Shown: positions 1-11,290, counted from the stretch's first letter. The stretch is DNA of 64,000 bases from Rhodosorus marinus (GCA_029953675.1 JAMWBK010000011.1:62001-126000), one strand, 5' to 3'. Made by a program: numbers and translations. The notes: generated by a model from the sequence alone, not told the origin.

Positions 1-131
1 GCCGAAAGAGAATTAGAAGGGAGGAGCCGGGAGACCTGTCATAGCAGCGGGCGAGCAAGAAAACGCACAAGTTTAAGTGCTACAATTGTGGTCAGCGGGG
101 GCACTTCAAGAACGAATGTAAGAACGATTAA
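1..131 (+). mobile_element. Retroelement gag fragment with CCHC zinc knuckle
   Basis: Reading codons from position 75 gives KCYNCGQRGHFKNECKND followed by a TAA at 129-131. This is a canonical C-x2-C-x4-H-x4-C zinc knuckle, the nucleic-acid-binding module of retrotransposon Gag proteins. The frame is closed upstream by a TAG at 42-44, so only about 28 codons survive. It is a truncated remnant with no RT attached. Whether it was Copia- or Gypsy-like cannot be told from the knuckle alone. Confidence 0.6.
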
Positions 132-439
132 AACGGTCACCGAAGGAATCGAGGCCTGTACATATGACAGCTGCTTATCAAATTGCTTCTGGACGGAGAT
201 CTTGGAGCCAGTCGCCAGAGGACTGAACAAGACGCCGTAGTGTCTCCCTCGGAAGCACAAGCCCGCACGAGTACGCCCCTTGGAAGGAAGCCGAAACTGC
301 ACAGCTTGTACTTATTCGGGGCAGAAATCTCCTTCAAGAAAGAGTGAAACTCGCACTTAGGGCAATGCCGGGAGTCCTGATACACGTATGTGATTGTCCG
401 CGTGGCGAGGCTATACTTGCCAGTAGAAGACAAGTGTAT

Positions 440-814
440 CCATACGCGAAACTGGAACATACAGTAAGACAAACGCCCGGCGAAAACGCAAAAGATCCAC
501 AGGCCTGACCGCAAATGGCCTGAAGCGACGGAAGGATCCCGAACGACGCAACAGGAAGAAGAAGACACAGTAACCCCTGAATTCACTGCGAAAGTGAGAC
601 TCCCAATAGGACGTACTAGAGCCAACGACATGGACGGAATCAATCGCTGGACCATACGTGGATTCAGGGTTGCTGTGTCTTTGTCTTCCTGTTGCGTCCT
701 TTCCGACGTTTCCGTCGCTTCGGGTCATTTGCTGTCCGGCCTGTGGATCTTTTTGGCTTTCTTTTTTTCGCCCGGCGTTGTTTTTCGTGCACATTCCAGT
801 TTCACGTTTCGCGA
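440..814. repeat. Large imperfect inverted repeat (foldback), arms about 150 bp
   Basis: The reverse complement of 440-584 aligns over its full length with 659-814, at roughly 80% identity by eye. Shared landmarks are CTTCCTGTTGCGTC, TTCCGTCGCTTC, GGCCTGTGGATCTTTT and TTCCAGTTTC. The central spacer is about 74 bp. Translations of the two arms on opposite strands also match (for example SVASGHL and SGLWIF), but this follows from the DNA repeat and is not evidence of coding. It could be two head-to-head copies of an element end or a foldback element. Confidence 0.75.
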
Positions 815-1039
815 GTATCCTATAAATTGCTACGGTGGACAATTTTTCGGGGACTGCCTTCGGTTCCTATTTTTTTCCGCCAAAAACAGGCAAAAACCTT
901 CCTCGACGTGTGGTAGTACTAGTACAAAATGATGATTGTTAAGGTGAATCCGGAGGGCATGGGACATTGGAGCGCCCCATTCAAGAGGCCAGCCCCAATA
1001 TGCCATAATGATAAAACTTCCATCGATCACCCTTGATTT

Positions 1040-4000
1040 TGGGGTATAAAATCTGGCCTGGCGCAATGCGGCAAGCCTCCTCTTAATTTTATTCAGCAAG
1101 TTCAAGAAAAAGTTGTCCCATTATTATATGCCTTAGTGCAGCTAGTGCGTGGGCGCTCTTTGTTCACGCGTAGTGAAGGAAAGAGGGTTTTTCTGTTGGT
1201 GGATGACAAAGCCAAAGATTTTGCTTTGAAGGTGGTCAGCAAGGAAGTTCGCGAGGGAGGTAATCGCCGATAACCCTTCCGTGTGCAGGCAAGGCACTGG
1301 TGTCGCCTTATAAGTGCTCTGCGCACTTCGATTTTGACCGTTTCTCGGGCAATTTCCTGTCTCCGGGAGAAACGGCAGGGCTCTCTGAGCATGAGAGCAG
1401 CGTGAAGGCGGCAGCGATCCATTGGCTACGGATTCAGCGCCTTGAGAGGATCTTGTTGGAGCGGTTCCGGTCGGGCCCTCGTCACCTGCGCATGGCGGTT
1501 TCCAGTTTCTTCGATCTGGAGAGGCGACTTGTGCTGACTTCGCGCTACAAGACAGAGCTGCAGCGGGTGGGTATTTTGGAGGGCTCTGCTTCCAGCACTA
1601 CTTCCAGCGAGAGTGGTGAGGAAGGGGAGCAGACTGAGGGCATGGCGGTGGAGGACGCCCAGGTTACTTTGCTGAAGCCCGCGGGATCCGTTCCGCGAGC
1701 CTCGCGGAGTGGGCGGCTCACGACTTTGGTGCGGATAGGAGGTAAGAGAGCGAGGACCGACTCCCCCGGGTCTAAGGGGGAGAAGCACGATTAGCGCTCC
1801 AGGCACGGCTGCGAGGTCGCAGCCTATGGATCTACAGTCTTATGTCCTGAAGGAGGGCGGAGACTGGGGCATTTGGCGTACGCGTTTTCGGAGTTGGCTC
1901 CGGCGGTGGATTTCTTTGGAAGGAGGCTCGCTTCCCTCCCTGGGGGCATTCCCCCAGTCGTCCTTCCTCGTGGAGACCTTCTAGTAGCTGGAACCATTCT
2001 CGATTTCATCTTCACGAGCCTGGCTCGCAACATTCGGGACACAGTCATTTGGGTTTTTCTGGGGGTCATGCCGCGCCTGATTCTGGCCCCCATTCACACA
2101 TCGGAGCGCAGATGGCGAGTACGAGACCGACTGGCCCTGTTCTTGAAGGGAGACTTCGAAGTACTACAGCGCAGCTATTTGGCGTCGTCAGCACCATCCG
2201 CCCGTCGGACTCGGCATGGCACAGTGTCGCCCGTGCCGGCTCGAGTACAGAAATTGGTAGCAGTGGGCGATTTAAGTCGAGCGGCGCGGGTTTTGGAGGG
2301 CCAGGCGCCTGTCCTCCCCTACGATGATAGTCTCGCCCAGACGGTGTCGTCTTTGTTCCCTGAGTCCGACGTGGATTTGTCCCCTGAATTCGAGGTATTC
2401 TTGGACCGTCCGGAGTTGGCCAGGTTTCGCATCGATCTGACCCTCAGTGAGTCTGACCTGGAGGATTTGCTTCGTACCTCGCGTCGGGGACGCTGTCCCG
2501 GACCCTCCGGACTAAGAACAGAGCTATTGCAGGCCCTGAGCCAGCCTGGCAAGAGCGCGCTTCTGAGGATCCTTAACAAGTTGTTCCAGGGCGTATCGGG
2601 TGCGTCTGCGCCATGGGAACATCTCCGGCAGGCACAGCTTTGCTTGCTCACGAAACCTGACCACCAGCCGGCCCACCCGCGTCTCCGGCCGATCGGGATG
2701 GTGGAGAGCCTACGGAAGTTAGCCGGGAGGTGGCTATGCCAGCGCCTTCGCCAGCGCGTCACAGCTTTTATGGCGCCCTTGCAAGTAGGGGTGGGATTCT
2801 CTGGGGGTTGTGAACTGATCACCCATGGGATCGAGCTAGAACGCGCCAGTAGGCCGGAGTGGGGAGTCTTGGTGGTTGATTTCCGGAACGCATTCAACAG
2901 CGTGTCGCGGACGCATGCGCTAGAGGTGCTCCGACGTGTGTTTCCGGAGGCGTGGCCGTTTCTATCGGGTATTTACGGAGGGGAGAGCCTCCCCTACTTG
3001 ACACCGGAGGGCACTGTTTTTCAAGCACATACTGGCGTCCAACAAGGCGACCCTTGCGGACCTCTTCTTCATGCCTGTGCCCTACAGCTCGTACTTTTAC
3101 GTCTTTCGACTGAGGTCTCGGATCTTCGAATCTGCGCGTACCACGATGACGTAACATTGCTGGGCACCCCTGACACCCTGGCTAGGGGACTGACCGCGAT
3201 CGAAGCGATTGCACGTCGCGTCGGTTTGACTGTGGAAACAGAAAAATGTCGCTTTCTCCCCCCGAGGGACGTGTCGCTGAACTCTCTGCCACCCACTCTG
3301 CGACTAATCAGCGAACGTGAAGGGTTCGAACACCACGGCGTCGGATTGGGGACTGACAACTTTGTCCAAGCATCCTGCGAGCGAGTTTTGGCACGGCACA
3401 AGCAACTCACCGACGCCATTGAGCACCTACCCGACAGCATGCTGCAATCGGCCTGCTTGCTTTCCCGCTTTTGTGCCGGTCCCAGACTCAACTACTGGTT
3501 GCGCAGCCTGCCTCCAGCTTGGGGCTCGTGGATCGCGGCTAAAGCCGACGAAATGACCCTGCAACACTGGGGAACGCTCTTGGATGAGCCCCTCGATCTT
3601 GAAGCTGCTCCCGACAGGGACTTTATCCGTGCACAGATCGCTCTACCGTTGCGATTAGGGGGATTCGGCGTCGCAGACCGTGGGCTGGTATGCTCGCCAG
3701 CGGCGGTTGCCTCCTGGGCTACCGCGCTGCGAACGTTGGTGACCTTCCAGATGCGAAGTGCCTGCCTCTTGGCTCGAGCTTTGACCAACGAGGATCCAGT
3801 GACCCTGCCGCCCCCGCTTTTGACAATTTATGATGGTCTTCAACACGCGTTCAGGAGGTGCAACGCCGTGCCGGACGCAAATCGGTCCCGCTTTCGTTCC
3901 TGGAGGGAGCTGTTATGGGGACGAGCTGAAGCGATTGAGGATTGTCCCCTCGACCGAGTTCTTGCCGATGACGGAGAGGTTAGCCCCGGGTCCCCTGTTG

Positions 4001-4920
4001 CAGACTACCCGGGTTTGAGCCGATTGTGGAGCTCCCGCACTGATGTGATTCAACATAGCCTCACCTGGGGCCAACACAGTGCCGCTCACACAGTCATGCT
4101 CAATTCTCCTCTCACGCCGCCTACCACTGCCGCTCGTCTCCGCGGCATGGGAGGCCACCTCTCGCACTTGTGGTTAACCACTCTACCGTCGTCATTGAGT
4201 CATCGTCTCGATGCTTTCCAGTTCCGTTCTGCCGCACGGATCTATCTCGGTTTGCCACAGGCTCCGTGGCACTCTAATCGGCCGTCTTTCTGTCACGGAT
4301 GTGAGAGCCGGATTGACGCTTGTGGCTACCACTTCCTGGGTTCCTGCGGACTGTAACGAGGTCTCCGTACGAGGCGTCACACTCGCCTCAAGTACATCCT
4401 CAGCGAACTTTTGACTCGGATAGGGCATACGGTTGAGGTTGAGTCGGAACTGCCCAGATCAATCTCGGACTCTGCACCGCCCCGTTGTATAGCCGATCTC
4501 CTCGTCTCTGACGCTGCTGCCAGACGCTCAACATATGTGGACCTTGCGATTACCTGCCCCGTGGCCAGCACCCACCTCACCGCAGCCGCCCGCCGCCGGG
4601 GGGCCGCGGCTTCAGCCCTTCGAAGAGTTAAGGAACGACGGTATGCTGAGAGCATGGTCAGTCTGCCTTGCGCTGAGGGTCGCTCTCACCGGTTCCAGCC
4701 ATTCATTGTGGAAAGCTTTGGTCACGTCGATAAGTCGGGTTTAGAGTGGTTGCGGAAATGTTTTGCTGAGCATCCTACTGAATATTTGGCGCTCTTGAGG
4801 CGTTTAAGTGTCTCCCTTTGGCGATATTCCAGCGACATGCTTTCCGAGAGGCGCGCCATCGGCGCCTGGGGTTGCATACTTCCCTCCGTAGTTATTAGTT
4901 CATCTTCACGCCTTGCGTAG
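1040..4920 (+). mobile_element. Non-LTR retrotransposon with RT and restriction-like endonuclease
   Basis: A single element occupies this stretch. A TATAAAA sequence lies at 1045-1051. A coding-looking frame runs from about 1085 to the stop at 1271-1273, followed by a long frame-1 reading from 1264 to 4920 with RT, CCHC and endonuclease domains. Frame 1 is interrupted by TAG at 1792-1794 and TAA at 4354-4356, so the copy is defective unless the stops are read through. I see no LTRs, poly-A tail or target-site duplication. Its 3' end directly abuts an antiparallel retropepsin fragment at 4930. Confidence 0.75.
1264..4920 (+). pseudogene. Non-LTR retrotransposon RT/RLE polyprotein, two in-frame stops
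   Basis: In one frame the translation shows RT fingers (RCPGPSGLRTELL), LRPIGMVESLRKLAGR, motif A (VVDFRNAFNSVSR), motif B (GVQQGDPCGPLLHA) and the catalytic motif C as YHDD around 3140. A CHGC...H...C zinc motif follows near 4290-4353. After the TAA at 4354-4356 the same frame continues with a C-terminal domain containing ADLLV, VDLAITCP, a conserved K...Y segment and FIVESFG. This resembles the PD-(D/E)xK-type endonuclease of R2/NeSL-like site-specific elements. The N-terminal 165 residues end at TAG 1792-1794 and are unrecognised. The frame stays open between stops, so decay is recent, or stops are suppressed. Confidence 0.75.
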
Positions 4921-4929
4921 CGCTTCAGG

Positions 4930-5331
4930 CTATGCTAGTAAAGTCCTTAAGAGTTTTTCGTTGAAACGGAAAGACTTCTCTTCGACCTGTTTCTCTTCCA
5001 CCTTCGATGGAGCATTTCTTAGCTGGAAGTTACCGGCTACTGAAACTCGTGCTCCGGAGTCAACGATGATTCCCTTAAAAAAGGAACCCTGGTCTCTTTC
5101 GCTACTCAGCCAAACGTCTAGCAGGTAGAAATCTCGTCCGTCCATGCCATCGGCATCATTCTCGCCATCCGTCTCCGTGTACATTGAGTGCACCTCGTCC
5201 AGCCGGGATATAACCACTCTAAAAGGTCTCCAATGACAAAGATCGCGGGGATGAAACCCACTGAACTCTGTGCAAAAGGTAGTCCAGATCAGACGCGGGG
5301 ATGGAAACCCGCTATCATAACCCAAACCCAA
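4930..5331 (-). pseudogene. Retropepsin-like protease fragment of an LTR retroelement
   Basis: The 133-codon minus-strand frame contains GIIVDSGARVSVAGNFQL, the active-site signature of retroviral-type aspartic proteases (DSGA followed by a hydrophobic strand). The frame ends about 40 residues after the catalytic Asp, too short for a complete protease, and does so a few bases from the 3' end of the neighbouring non-LTR element. The most likely reading is a Pol polyprotein truncated when that element inserted or by later deletion. Upstream sequence (SSERDQGSFFK) has no recognisable domain. Confidence 0.55.
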
Positions 5332-5918
5332 GCAAAGCTTGTACTTCTTCCTGTGTTCCCTATTTTTCTTTCTTTCTTCTCTTCTACTTCCCAGGTGAAC
5401 TCCAAACCCTTCAGCTCCCTAATATCCCTGATACTCTCTGTGGGGAAGGTCTGCTTCTAACATGGGCAGATCTACTTCTACCTAGTCCATGGTGATTGAT
5501 ACTAAGTCGGGTTAGTGTTTTTCTCTTGGATCTTCGCAACAAAACAATATATATCCCAGTTCATTCTTGTGATGAAAATAAAACGTATGCCCCATTGAAA
5601 AATGAAACTATTGAACTGAGGTTCATTGTAAAAATGGACAGGCTTCTTGAGGAGAAGAAGCTTTTCACGGCGCCCGCCAGACGAGCCGTTCACCTCCTAG
5701 AACAACCAAACCCACCACCACCAACCCGGATCAGCATTAGGGCAAGAATAAAGGCAAGTTTTGGGGCATCATAGTGGAAGAAAATTTCTGGACGTTAATA
5801 AATTAGAATTCTAGGAGGTAATGAGCGTTCGAATCTCCAGTGACATCGGGACATCGAGTTGAATAAAGACAAAAATTGTAAGATAATTCCCGTACAACCG
5901 GTGCGGAGAGGCACCGAT
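5332..5918. other. Intergenic, no gene recognised
   Basis: The stretch contains a pyrimidine tract near 5366-5390 and short ORFs on both strands without recognisable domains. It lies downstream of the 3' end of array gene 1. I see no RNA gene. Confidence 0.4.
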
Positions 5919-8063
5919 TCAGGGATCGGCAGGGCTTGTATGGCCAAACAGTTTCTCATTGTTGCTTATAGCCCACTCGCAAGCTTTCTCTGTTTCATGC
6001 TGACTCCCATCAAATATCGACTGAGCTGCACTTTCCATCCATCCTGTCCTGGATGTGGGAACAACCATGTCGTATCCGGCTCTCCTTATAGTCCAAATCT
6101 CCTCGAGAAACCGAAACGCAACCAAAACCGCGCCCAGCAAGCATACGGCCATGACAGTAAACAGACCAGCAACGTACTCAACTCGGATGATTGCGACCTC
6201 TACCCTCTCGTTTAGAAGGAAATCTCTTTCAGAGTCCACGAGCTGGGTCGATAGCAAGCTCATAACGGACACCATCGGATCGTGCACATAAGCCCCAAGG
6301 ACTCTACCGCGCATTGCGCCTCGGTTTGTGAACCAGTGAACGTCATCAAAACTCAAAGACATAGCATCCCGAATATTCTTGAATATCTCATCTGCGTCGG
6401 AATCTGCCCCGACCAGCTCCACTGAAACCCAGGATATCTCCGACTTCAACAAGATCGCTTTCAATCCGTCTAACGCATCGGAACCATCTGATACACTCAC
6501 AGATCTCCACGCCCCGTTCATCCGTGCCACCTTTCCTATTCCATAGACACAGTCAACAGTGCCGCTCCCGTCCTCGCCTTTTACACATGCTGTTTCAAAC
6601 TCTAGCCCCATCACAAACCCGCGCTTCAATCCAGACTTTGACGGCAACAGCTGATCAGCATATTTTTCTCTCACGGCTGCTCCACAGTCCTCCTCCCCTG
6701 ACAAGAAAGCCGCCAGAACGCCTTTCTGAACACCAAACTCCTCCGGCGTCCACCCCTCACCATCCACAAACGATTCACCAGCTACGACATCACACCGGCT
6801 CATAAAGGCCCTACCGAGTATTTTGCTTCCGCATGTCTTTCCATTGAACAGCAGCTGGACATCCACATTAAACTCATTGGGAATCAACGTCGCCGTTGAA
6901 ATGCGCTCCAGCTGACATATATTGCCAAGACGCTGCAGGCTACCTACGGAGATCGAGAATTCCGTGTCCGTGGACGAGCCTCCAAGTCGACGACCAAGGT
7001 CCGTGACGGTGAGCAGATGCTGACCCCCTTCGGCGTAGGCAATCTTGCTGTCTACTTTCACCTCCACAACTTTTGCTCCACTTTGAACTGCCCCACTAGG
7101 AGCTGAAACTGGCACGACGCTCATCGTACTGCGCAGCTGGCGGTCGTCCTTGGCGCTGACAAACCCCGTGTTTTGGAAAAGTCCATTTATGCCGAGCTTT
7201 TCAAAGATCTCACCCATAGCTGGCGAAGGAGGAACCAACAGATTGGCAGGTATGATCTTCACTCTCAAGTCGATGGTCAGGCTCCTGACGTATGTGGCTC
7301 CTTGTTCGCATAGATCATTGTCCTCGAAGTCGATGGTCCCACCAAAGTCCGTGGCAGAGAGCTGAGGCTTCATCACGCAGTAGTCAGGATCGTTAGATCC
7401 GTCCGTCCCAACGTAGAGCGGGATGTAGTCGAACTCCATGTGGTCGATCGCATCTATCTGTCCCAACGAGGTTGCCTGGAAGAGGACACTTGCAAGCCCC
7501 ATAGCTTCCCGAAGCGGCCTTTCAAGCGCATTATCTGCTGCCAGCGCGCGAATTCTGCACCCCGTATAAGACTTATTATAAAGCCGTCTTTCGCAGAAAT
7601 CGTCGCTTCTGTAGAGAGATCGGTACAGCTCCAGCTCCTTATTTAGATTAGGATTCGAGGCAAATCTCAGCACCTGATAGGAATCGGTCAATCCCTCGTT
7701 GCTTATACTCGTCCCGTATTCCAGTCCGTAATCAATTAACGCGTGCAAGGACACAATCCCTAAGGTGAACGCAAACCCGACCATAGAAAAGGCCGTGTGA
7801 AAATTGAAGTTCCGCACCTCCCGGCTCTCCAGCATACCCCGTTGATTCAAGTAGGTGAGCTTGTGCCTTCCTGTCATGAAATACTCGTAAGAGCCGATTC
7901 TTTCAAATGAAAAGATCTTGTTTCCCTTCCTCAGGTCACGTTTCAACTCTAACGTTGACAATGCCCGAGTGAGCCCGATCCATATCCCAGAAAGGATAAT
8001 CAGAAACACGTCCGTCACCACGTTGATAGTAATCGGACTTACGTTCAACGTCAAACTGGACAT
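5919..8063 (-). CDS. Array gene 1: three-TM Cys-rich membrane protein, clade A (714 aa)
   Basis: This is an intronless gene of unknown family. TM1 spans residues 11-31 (INVVTDVFLIILSGIWIGL). A basic loop follows with the array-wide motif FSFERIGSYEYF, then TM2 at 88-110. A domain of about 520 residues comes next, with Cys at 157 and 169 and later conserved Cys pairs (DCGAAVREKYADQL, ACVKGED...DCVYG). TM3 lies at 630-650, with a 64-residue tail carrying VPTSRTGW and CEWAISNNEKLF. The positive-inside rule puts the basic loop and tail in the cytoplasm and the Cys-rich domain outside or in the lumen. The ATG at 8063 aligns with the starts of genes 2 and 3. It is the downstream-most member of the array. 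Function is unknown; I found no enzymatic motif. Confidence 0.85.
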   Translation of the reverse strand: MSSLTLNVSPITINVVTDVFLIILSGIWIGLTRALSTLELKRDLRKGNKIFSFERIGSYEYFMTGRHKLTYLNQRGMLESREVRNFNFHTAFSMVGFAFTLGIVSLHALIDYGLEYGTSISNEGLTDSYQVLRFASNPNLNKELELYRSLYRSDDFCERRLYNKSYTGCRIRALAADNALERPLREAMGLASVLFQATSLGQIDAIDHMEFDYIPLYVGTDGSNDPDYCVMKPQLSATDFGGTIDFEDNDLCEQGATYVRSLTIDLRVKIIPANLLVPPSPAMGEIFEKLGINGLFQNTGFVSAKDDRQLRSTMSVVPVSAPSGAVQSGAKVVEVKVDSKIAYAEGGQHLLTVTDLGRRLGGSSTDTEFSISVGSLQRLGNICQLERISTATLIPNEFNVDVQLLFNGKTCGSKILGRAFMSRCDVVAGESFVDGEGWTPEEFGVQKGVLAAFLSGEEDCGAAVREKYADQLLPSKSGLKRGFVMGLEFETACVKGEDGSGTVDCVYGIGKVARMNGAWRSVSVSDGSDALDGLKAILLKSEISWVSVELVGADSDADEIFKNIRDAMSLSFDDVHWFTNRGAMRGRVLGAYVHDPMVSVMSLLSTQLVDSERDFLLNERVEVAIIRVEYVAGLFTVMAVCLLGAVLVAFRFLEEIWTIRRAGYDMVVPTSRTGWMESAAQSIFDGSQHETEKACEWAISNNEKLFGHTSPADP

Positions 8064-8694
8064 CTCTATCTAGGAAGCCGAACGTAGGAACCTCTTCCTC
8101 GTCTGAAGAACTATTCCCTTCAAGCCACAGTTCAGCTATTCTCAGACATACTGCACACTGTAGAACGTCAGTTGACCTCACTCCACTTTCTGTATCCTTC
8201 GATACAAACTTCCACCCTACCGCACAACACTTGACACAGACCTAATGCCTCTATTGGCAATTCAAAATCCCCTTCGTCCTCCACCCCCGCCCACCTATCC
8301 CCGTCAATCAACCAAAATTTGCAAACAAGCTCATATCCATCCCACACCCCGCAAACATTCCATAACCTACTTCATATACCCCTCGAGGATCACGTATACC
8401 CAAACCCTCTCTCTCTCTTTTCTCTCCAACTGTGATACTTTTCCATAACCCCCCATCCACTTCTCCAAAGCGAACAACCTCTCTCTCCCCACCCTCCCAC
8501 CCACCTCACGCTATCTGTAGTGTCCATTTCAGCAAACCGTTGGACCTTTTTACCCATCAAAATCGACTCTTTTAGGGTTTCGGCGTCTATGAAACTGTTT
8601 TTTCTTTTCTCTTACTGTCAAAAGCAGAGCCATATCTTTGGGGTTTTTCTTTTTTTTTGCAGTCAAAAAGCGAGAATATCTGGGCACTGATCAG

Positions 8695-8805
8695 CAGCAC
8701 GGGCGTTTGAACCACCTAGCTTGACGATTCCACCGTAAGCCCAAAACCAGTCAACACGAACTGTGTTGACTGGTTTTTGGAGTACGAGCATGAGCCTTTG
8801 TGCTG
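8695..8805. other. Perfect 15-bp stem-loop with outer closing stem
   Basis: Positions 8743-8757 (AAAACCAGTCAACAC) pair perfectly with 8763-8777 across a 5-base loop (GAACT). CAGCAC at 8695-8700 can pair with GTGCTG at 8800-8805, closing an extended structure of about 110 nt. A perfect stem of this length is unlikely by chance. It might be a small structured RNA, a miRNA-like precursor or a transposon relic. It lies about 680 bp upstream of array gene 1. Confidence 0.55.
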
Positions 8806-9004
8806 GGAACGACCGAGCACCGTCCACTCTTTGTCCTTGAGGAGCACGTTTTGGGAAATTCAGGCTGTAGGGTAGGTTGGACTCGACGTAAAATCTCTTC
8901 CCTCGTATTTTCCAGTGTAGGCCGACGAAAAGCGCCGCGCCCGGGGTGTATCTAATACCACCCTCAACACCCCCTCAGCATCGAACTAACTCAGGGCCAA
9001 AGAA

Positions 9005-9131
9005 CGTACTCAGATCCCCCAACCCAACCGATTAGCATATATATACTCCAAAGCAGCATATGCTGCTCCCAGATTCTCCCTAGCGTACTCAGATCCCCCA
9101 ACCCAACCCATTAGCATATACTCCAAAGCCG
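9005..9131. repeat. Two-copy direct repeat, period 79 bp
   Basis: CGTACTCAGATCCCCCAACC begins at 9005 and again at 9084. Both copies continue with ATTAGCATATA and CTCCAAAGC. Between the copies is a perfect 14-bp palindrome, GCAGCATATGCTGC, at 9053-9066. Confidence 0.8.
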
Positions 9132-10098
9132 CTTGTTCTGCTATTAAGGCCGTCACCACCGCCTTTCGCATGGAACTGATATATGATCTGGGGTAAACTG
9201 CCGGTAAAACACCAGGTGTACGTGACGGGCGTGGAGAAATTTCTTCCCAACAGGTTCTTCCCCCTAGACATGACGGTACACAAAATAAACATAATATTAC
9301 ATTAAATTCCAGAAAACATATTAAACTACTCTATCGTTTACAGGAAACAGGGGTCATCTATTGGAGTCAAGCTATTCGCAATCAACGAAAAGCAATGTTC
9401 AATACCCCCACCACACACCTACCAAGCCACTTTCCAAATTACGGGCTTGGCTGGCGCATGGAATGAGTAAGTTTCGCCAAATACTCAATCAAAATATAAA
9501 TCAAAGATGGAAAAACGAGTAAAACAAGTGATAAAAAAAATGGCAATCAAAAATTGCACAACTGTCGCGAATTTACCGGCCAATCTAGAACCGTTTTTGT
9601 AATGGATACGCCTATTAATATATACTATATTGAATGAATTACGGTGTGCGCCTTTATAGAAATCTCACCACTTTTTGTCCGTCACCTCCCGAAAGACTCC
9701 CAAAGGTAAGACCCCCTGAACAAATCTGATCAAGTCTGATATCACGTGTACCCCGAATTCGTTGGTTTACTCTTCTTCCAGCTTCCCAAGTTCGGCCTAG
9801 AGCCGTCTAATATAGTCTTCCGCGCGATCCTAAAATGGTAGCAGAAATACTTCTGAGTACTGCAATGTATCCTTCAGCGCGATTCAAATCTAGCAACGGC
9901 TATTGCTAGTTGCCACTAACATTCACCCAACAAGGCCGACGAATGTACGACCCCGACGACTGTACAACAAAGCCTACAGTCGATCCGATCATACCCCTGG
10001 CCATCCTGGCTACCCCTGGCTATGCTGCAAAGGTTGGAAGAGGTGGGCCTCTTTGGTTGGATCTGGTCGTGTTGGTACATTGGATTGGGAAAGCCGGG

Positions 10099-11290
10099 AT
10101 GATGACCAAACGGGTGAGTATTGGCGTGGTGCTGCTAGCCTCGTTGGCAGCGACTGCAGATGCTCAAGTTAACTGCACGGATGACGCAGACTGCAAGGGA
10201 ATTTGCTACGAAGGCAAGGACTGCAAAAAAAGCAAAACTCTGGTGTTAGAAAATGCAAAGATTCTGAGATAGCGAGCTTGTGTGATCAGTGCTGCGATCC
10301 ACAGTGCGAGAAACCGATCACTTCGAACAAATGCATTGGCCCTCAATGCCAGCCTCAATGCTTCAGGCCAAGAACCGCCATTCTAGAAACTGGCATAACC
10401 TGCTACAAAGCCGGGCTTGCGATAATCTGTGTCATTTGCGAATATCCCGAGTGCTGGAACCGCTTCGTTCCGAAGAAGATCGTTCCGCAGCTGAGGGAAC
10501 AGCTCATAAATACGGACTGTTGCGATGACATTAAGGAGCTTAAGCTGATCTTCAAGTTGGACGGAACGCTGATGGAAGATACCAATGCCGCTATAGGTAT
10601 GAGGGCGTCAGCTACTGCATCAACAAGTGGTTCGACTTGTGAAGTTGAGGATCTACACCAGCTACCAATTGAAGCATAAGGAGGATATCTATTGCACAAG
10701 GAGCAGGATAGCTACTTCGGAGAACTGCCCCCAGTTCAAGCAGGACAACCACAAGTCTATATACAGTATGGCAAAAAGTTTCATATCCACTTTCATGTGC
10801 ATGACTGGAGAAAAAGCAAGCTGCAGGCCCTTCAAGCAGTTCAGGGTGCACATCCCAGACCAAGATTGCAGGCCGTGCAAAGCTGCCCCGTGGAAGCGAG
10901 GTGGTTGCAACAGGTCCGAGCGGATTCTATGAAACTCCTCCGCCCGCGTGCATTGGCAACGGCTTTTCTAGTTCGGCACTTGTGGCGCCTGCTTAGCTGC
11001 GCCTGAACAGTCGTACTTGACGCCATGGGGGATACTGCCATACGTGTATCGATGGTGTACACCGCACTGTCAGATGCGTGAGTCCTACTATTCTTCTTTC
11101 CAGTGTACTGGCATATCAGCAGTGGGCATTCTACATGGGTCCTGCCGATTGTGTTCGTGGAACTCTGTGAGCAGTACTATCGAACATGTTCATTCATCGA
11201 ATAAAAACCGATGGGTCAGATTACAGTCACCCCAGAATACTGCTTTGACATGTTCAAGGGAAATGAATCCGAAACCCTTGGCCATCGGGT
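10099..11290 (+). pseudogene. Cys-rich secreted protein gene, frame-disrupted
   Basis: The ATG at 10099 opens a clear signal peptide (MMTKRVSIGVVLLASLAATADAQ) followed by VNCTDDADCKGICYEGKDC. At the seven-A run 10225-10231 the reading jumps to another frame that continues with CKDSEIASLCDQCCDPQCEK and many further Cys up to about 10590. A third frame holds DIYCTRSRIATSENCPQFKQ and CRPFKQFRVHIPDQDCRPC to 10932. Further Cys-bearing pieces may extend to about 11200. No convincing GT-AG introns bridge the breaks. I read it as a decayed or mis-assembled gene for a secreted disulfide-rich protein. The family is not recognised. Confidence 0.5.

Larger units (their letters stand above)
8064..10098. 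other. Spacer upstream of array gene 1
   Basis: Positions 8200-8520 are strongly C-rich on the plus strand (purine-rich on the coding strand), a property repeated upstream of every array gene. Further out are a 15-bp perfect hairpin (8743-8777) and a 79-bp-period duplication (9005-9131). AT-rich DNA at 9290-9900 shows no gene. Confidence 0.5.

Noticed and set aside
137-655. 172-aa minus-strand ORF as a gene
   Set aside because: It is one arm of the inverted repeat plus flank; its similarity to the plus-strand ORF at 594-932 is due to the DNA palindrome.
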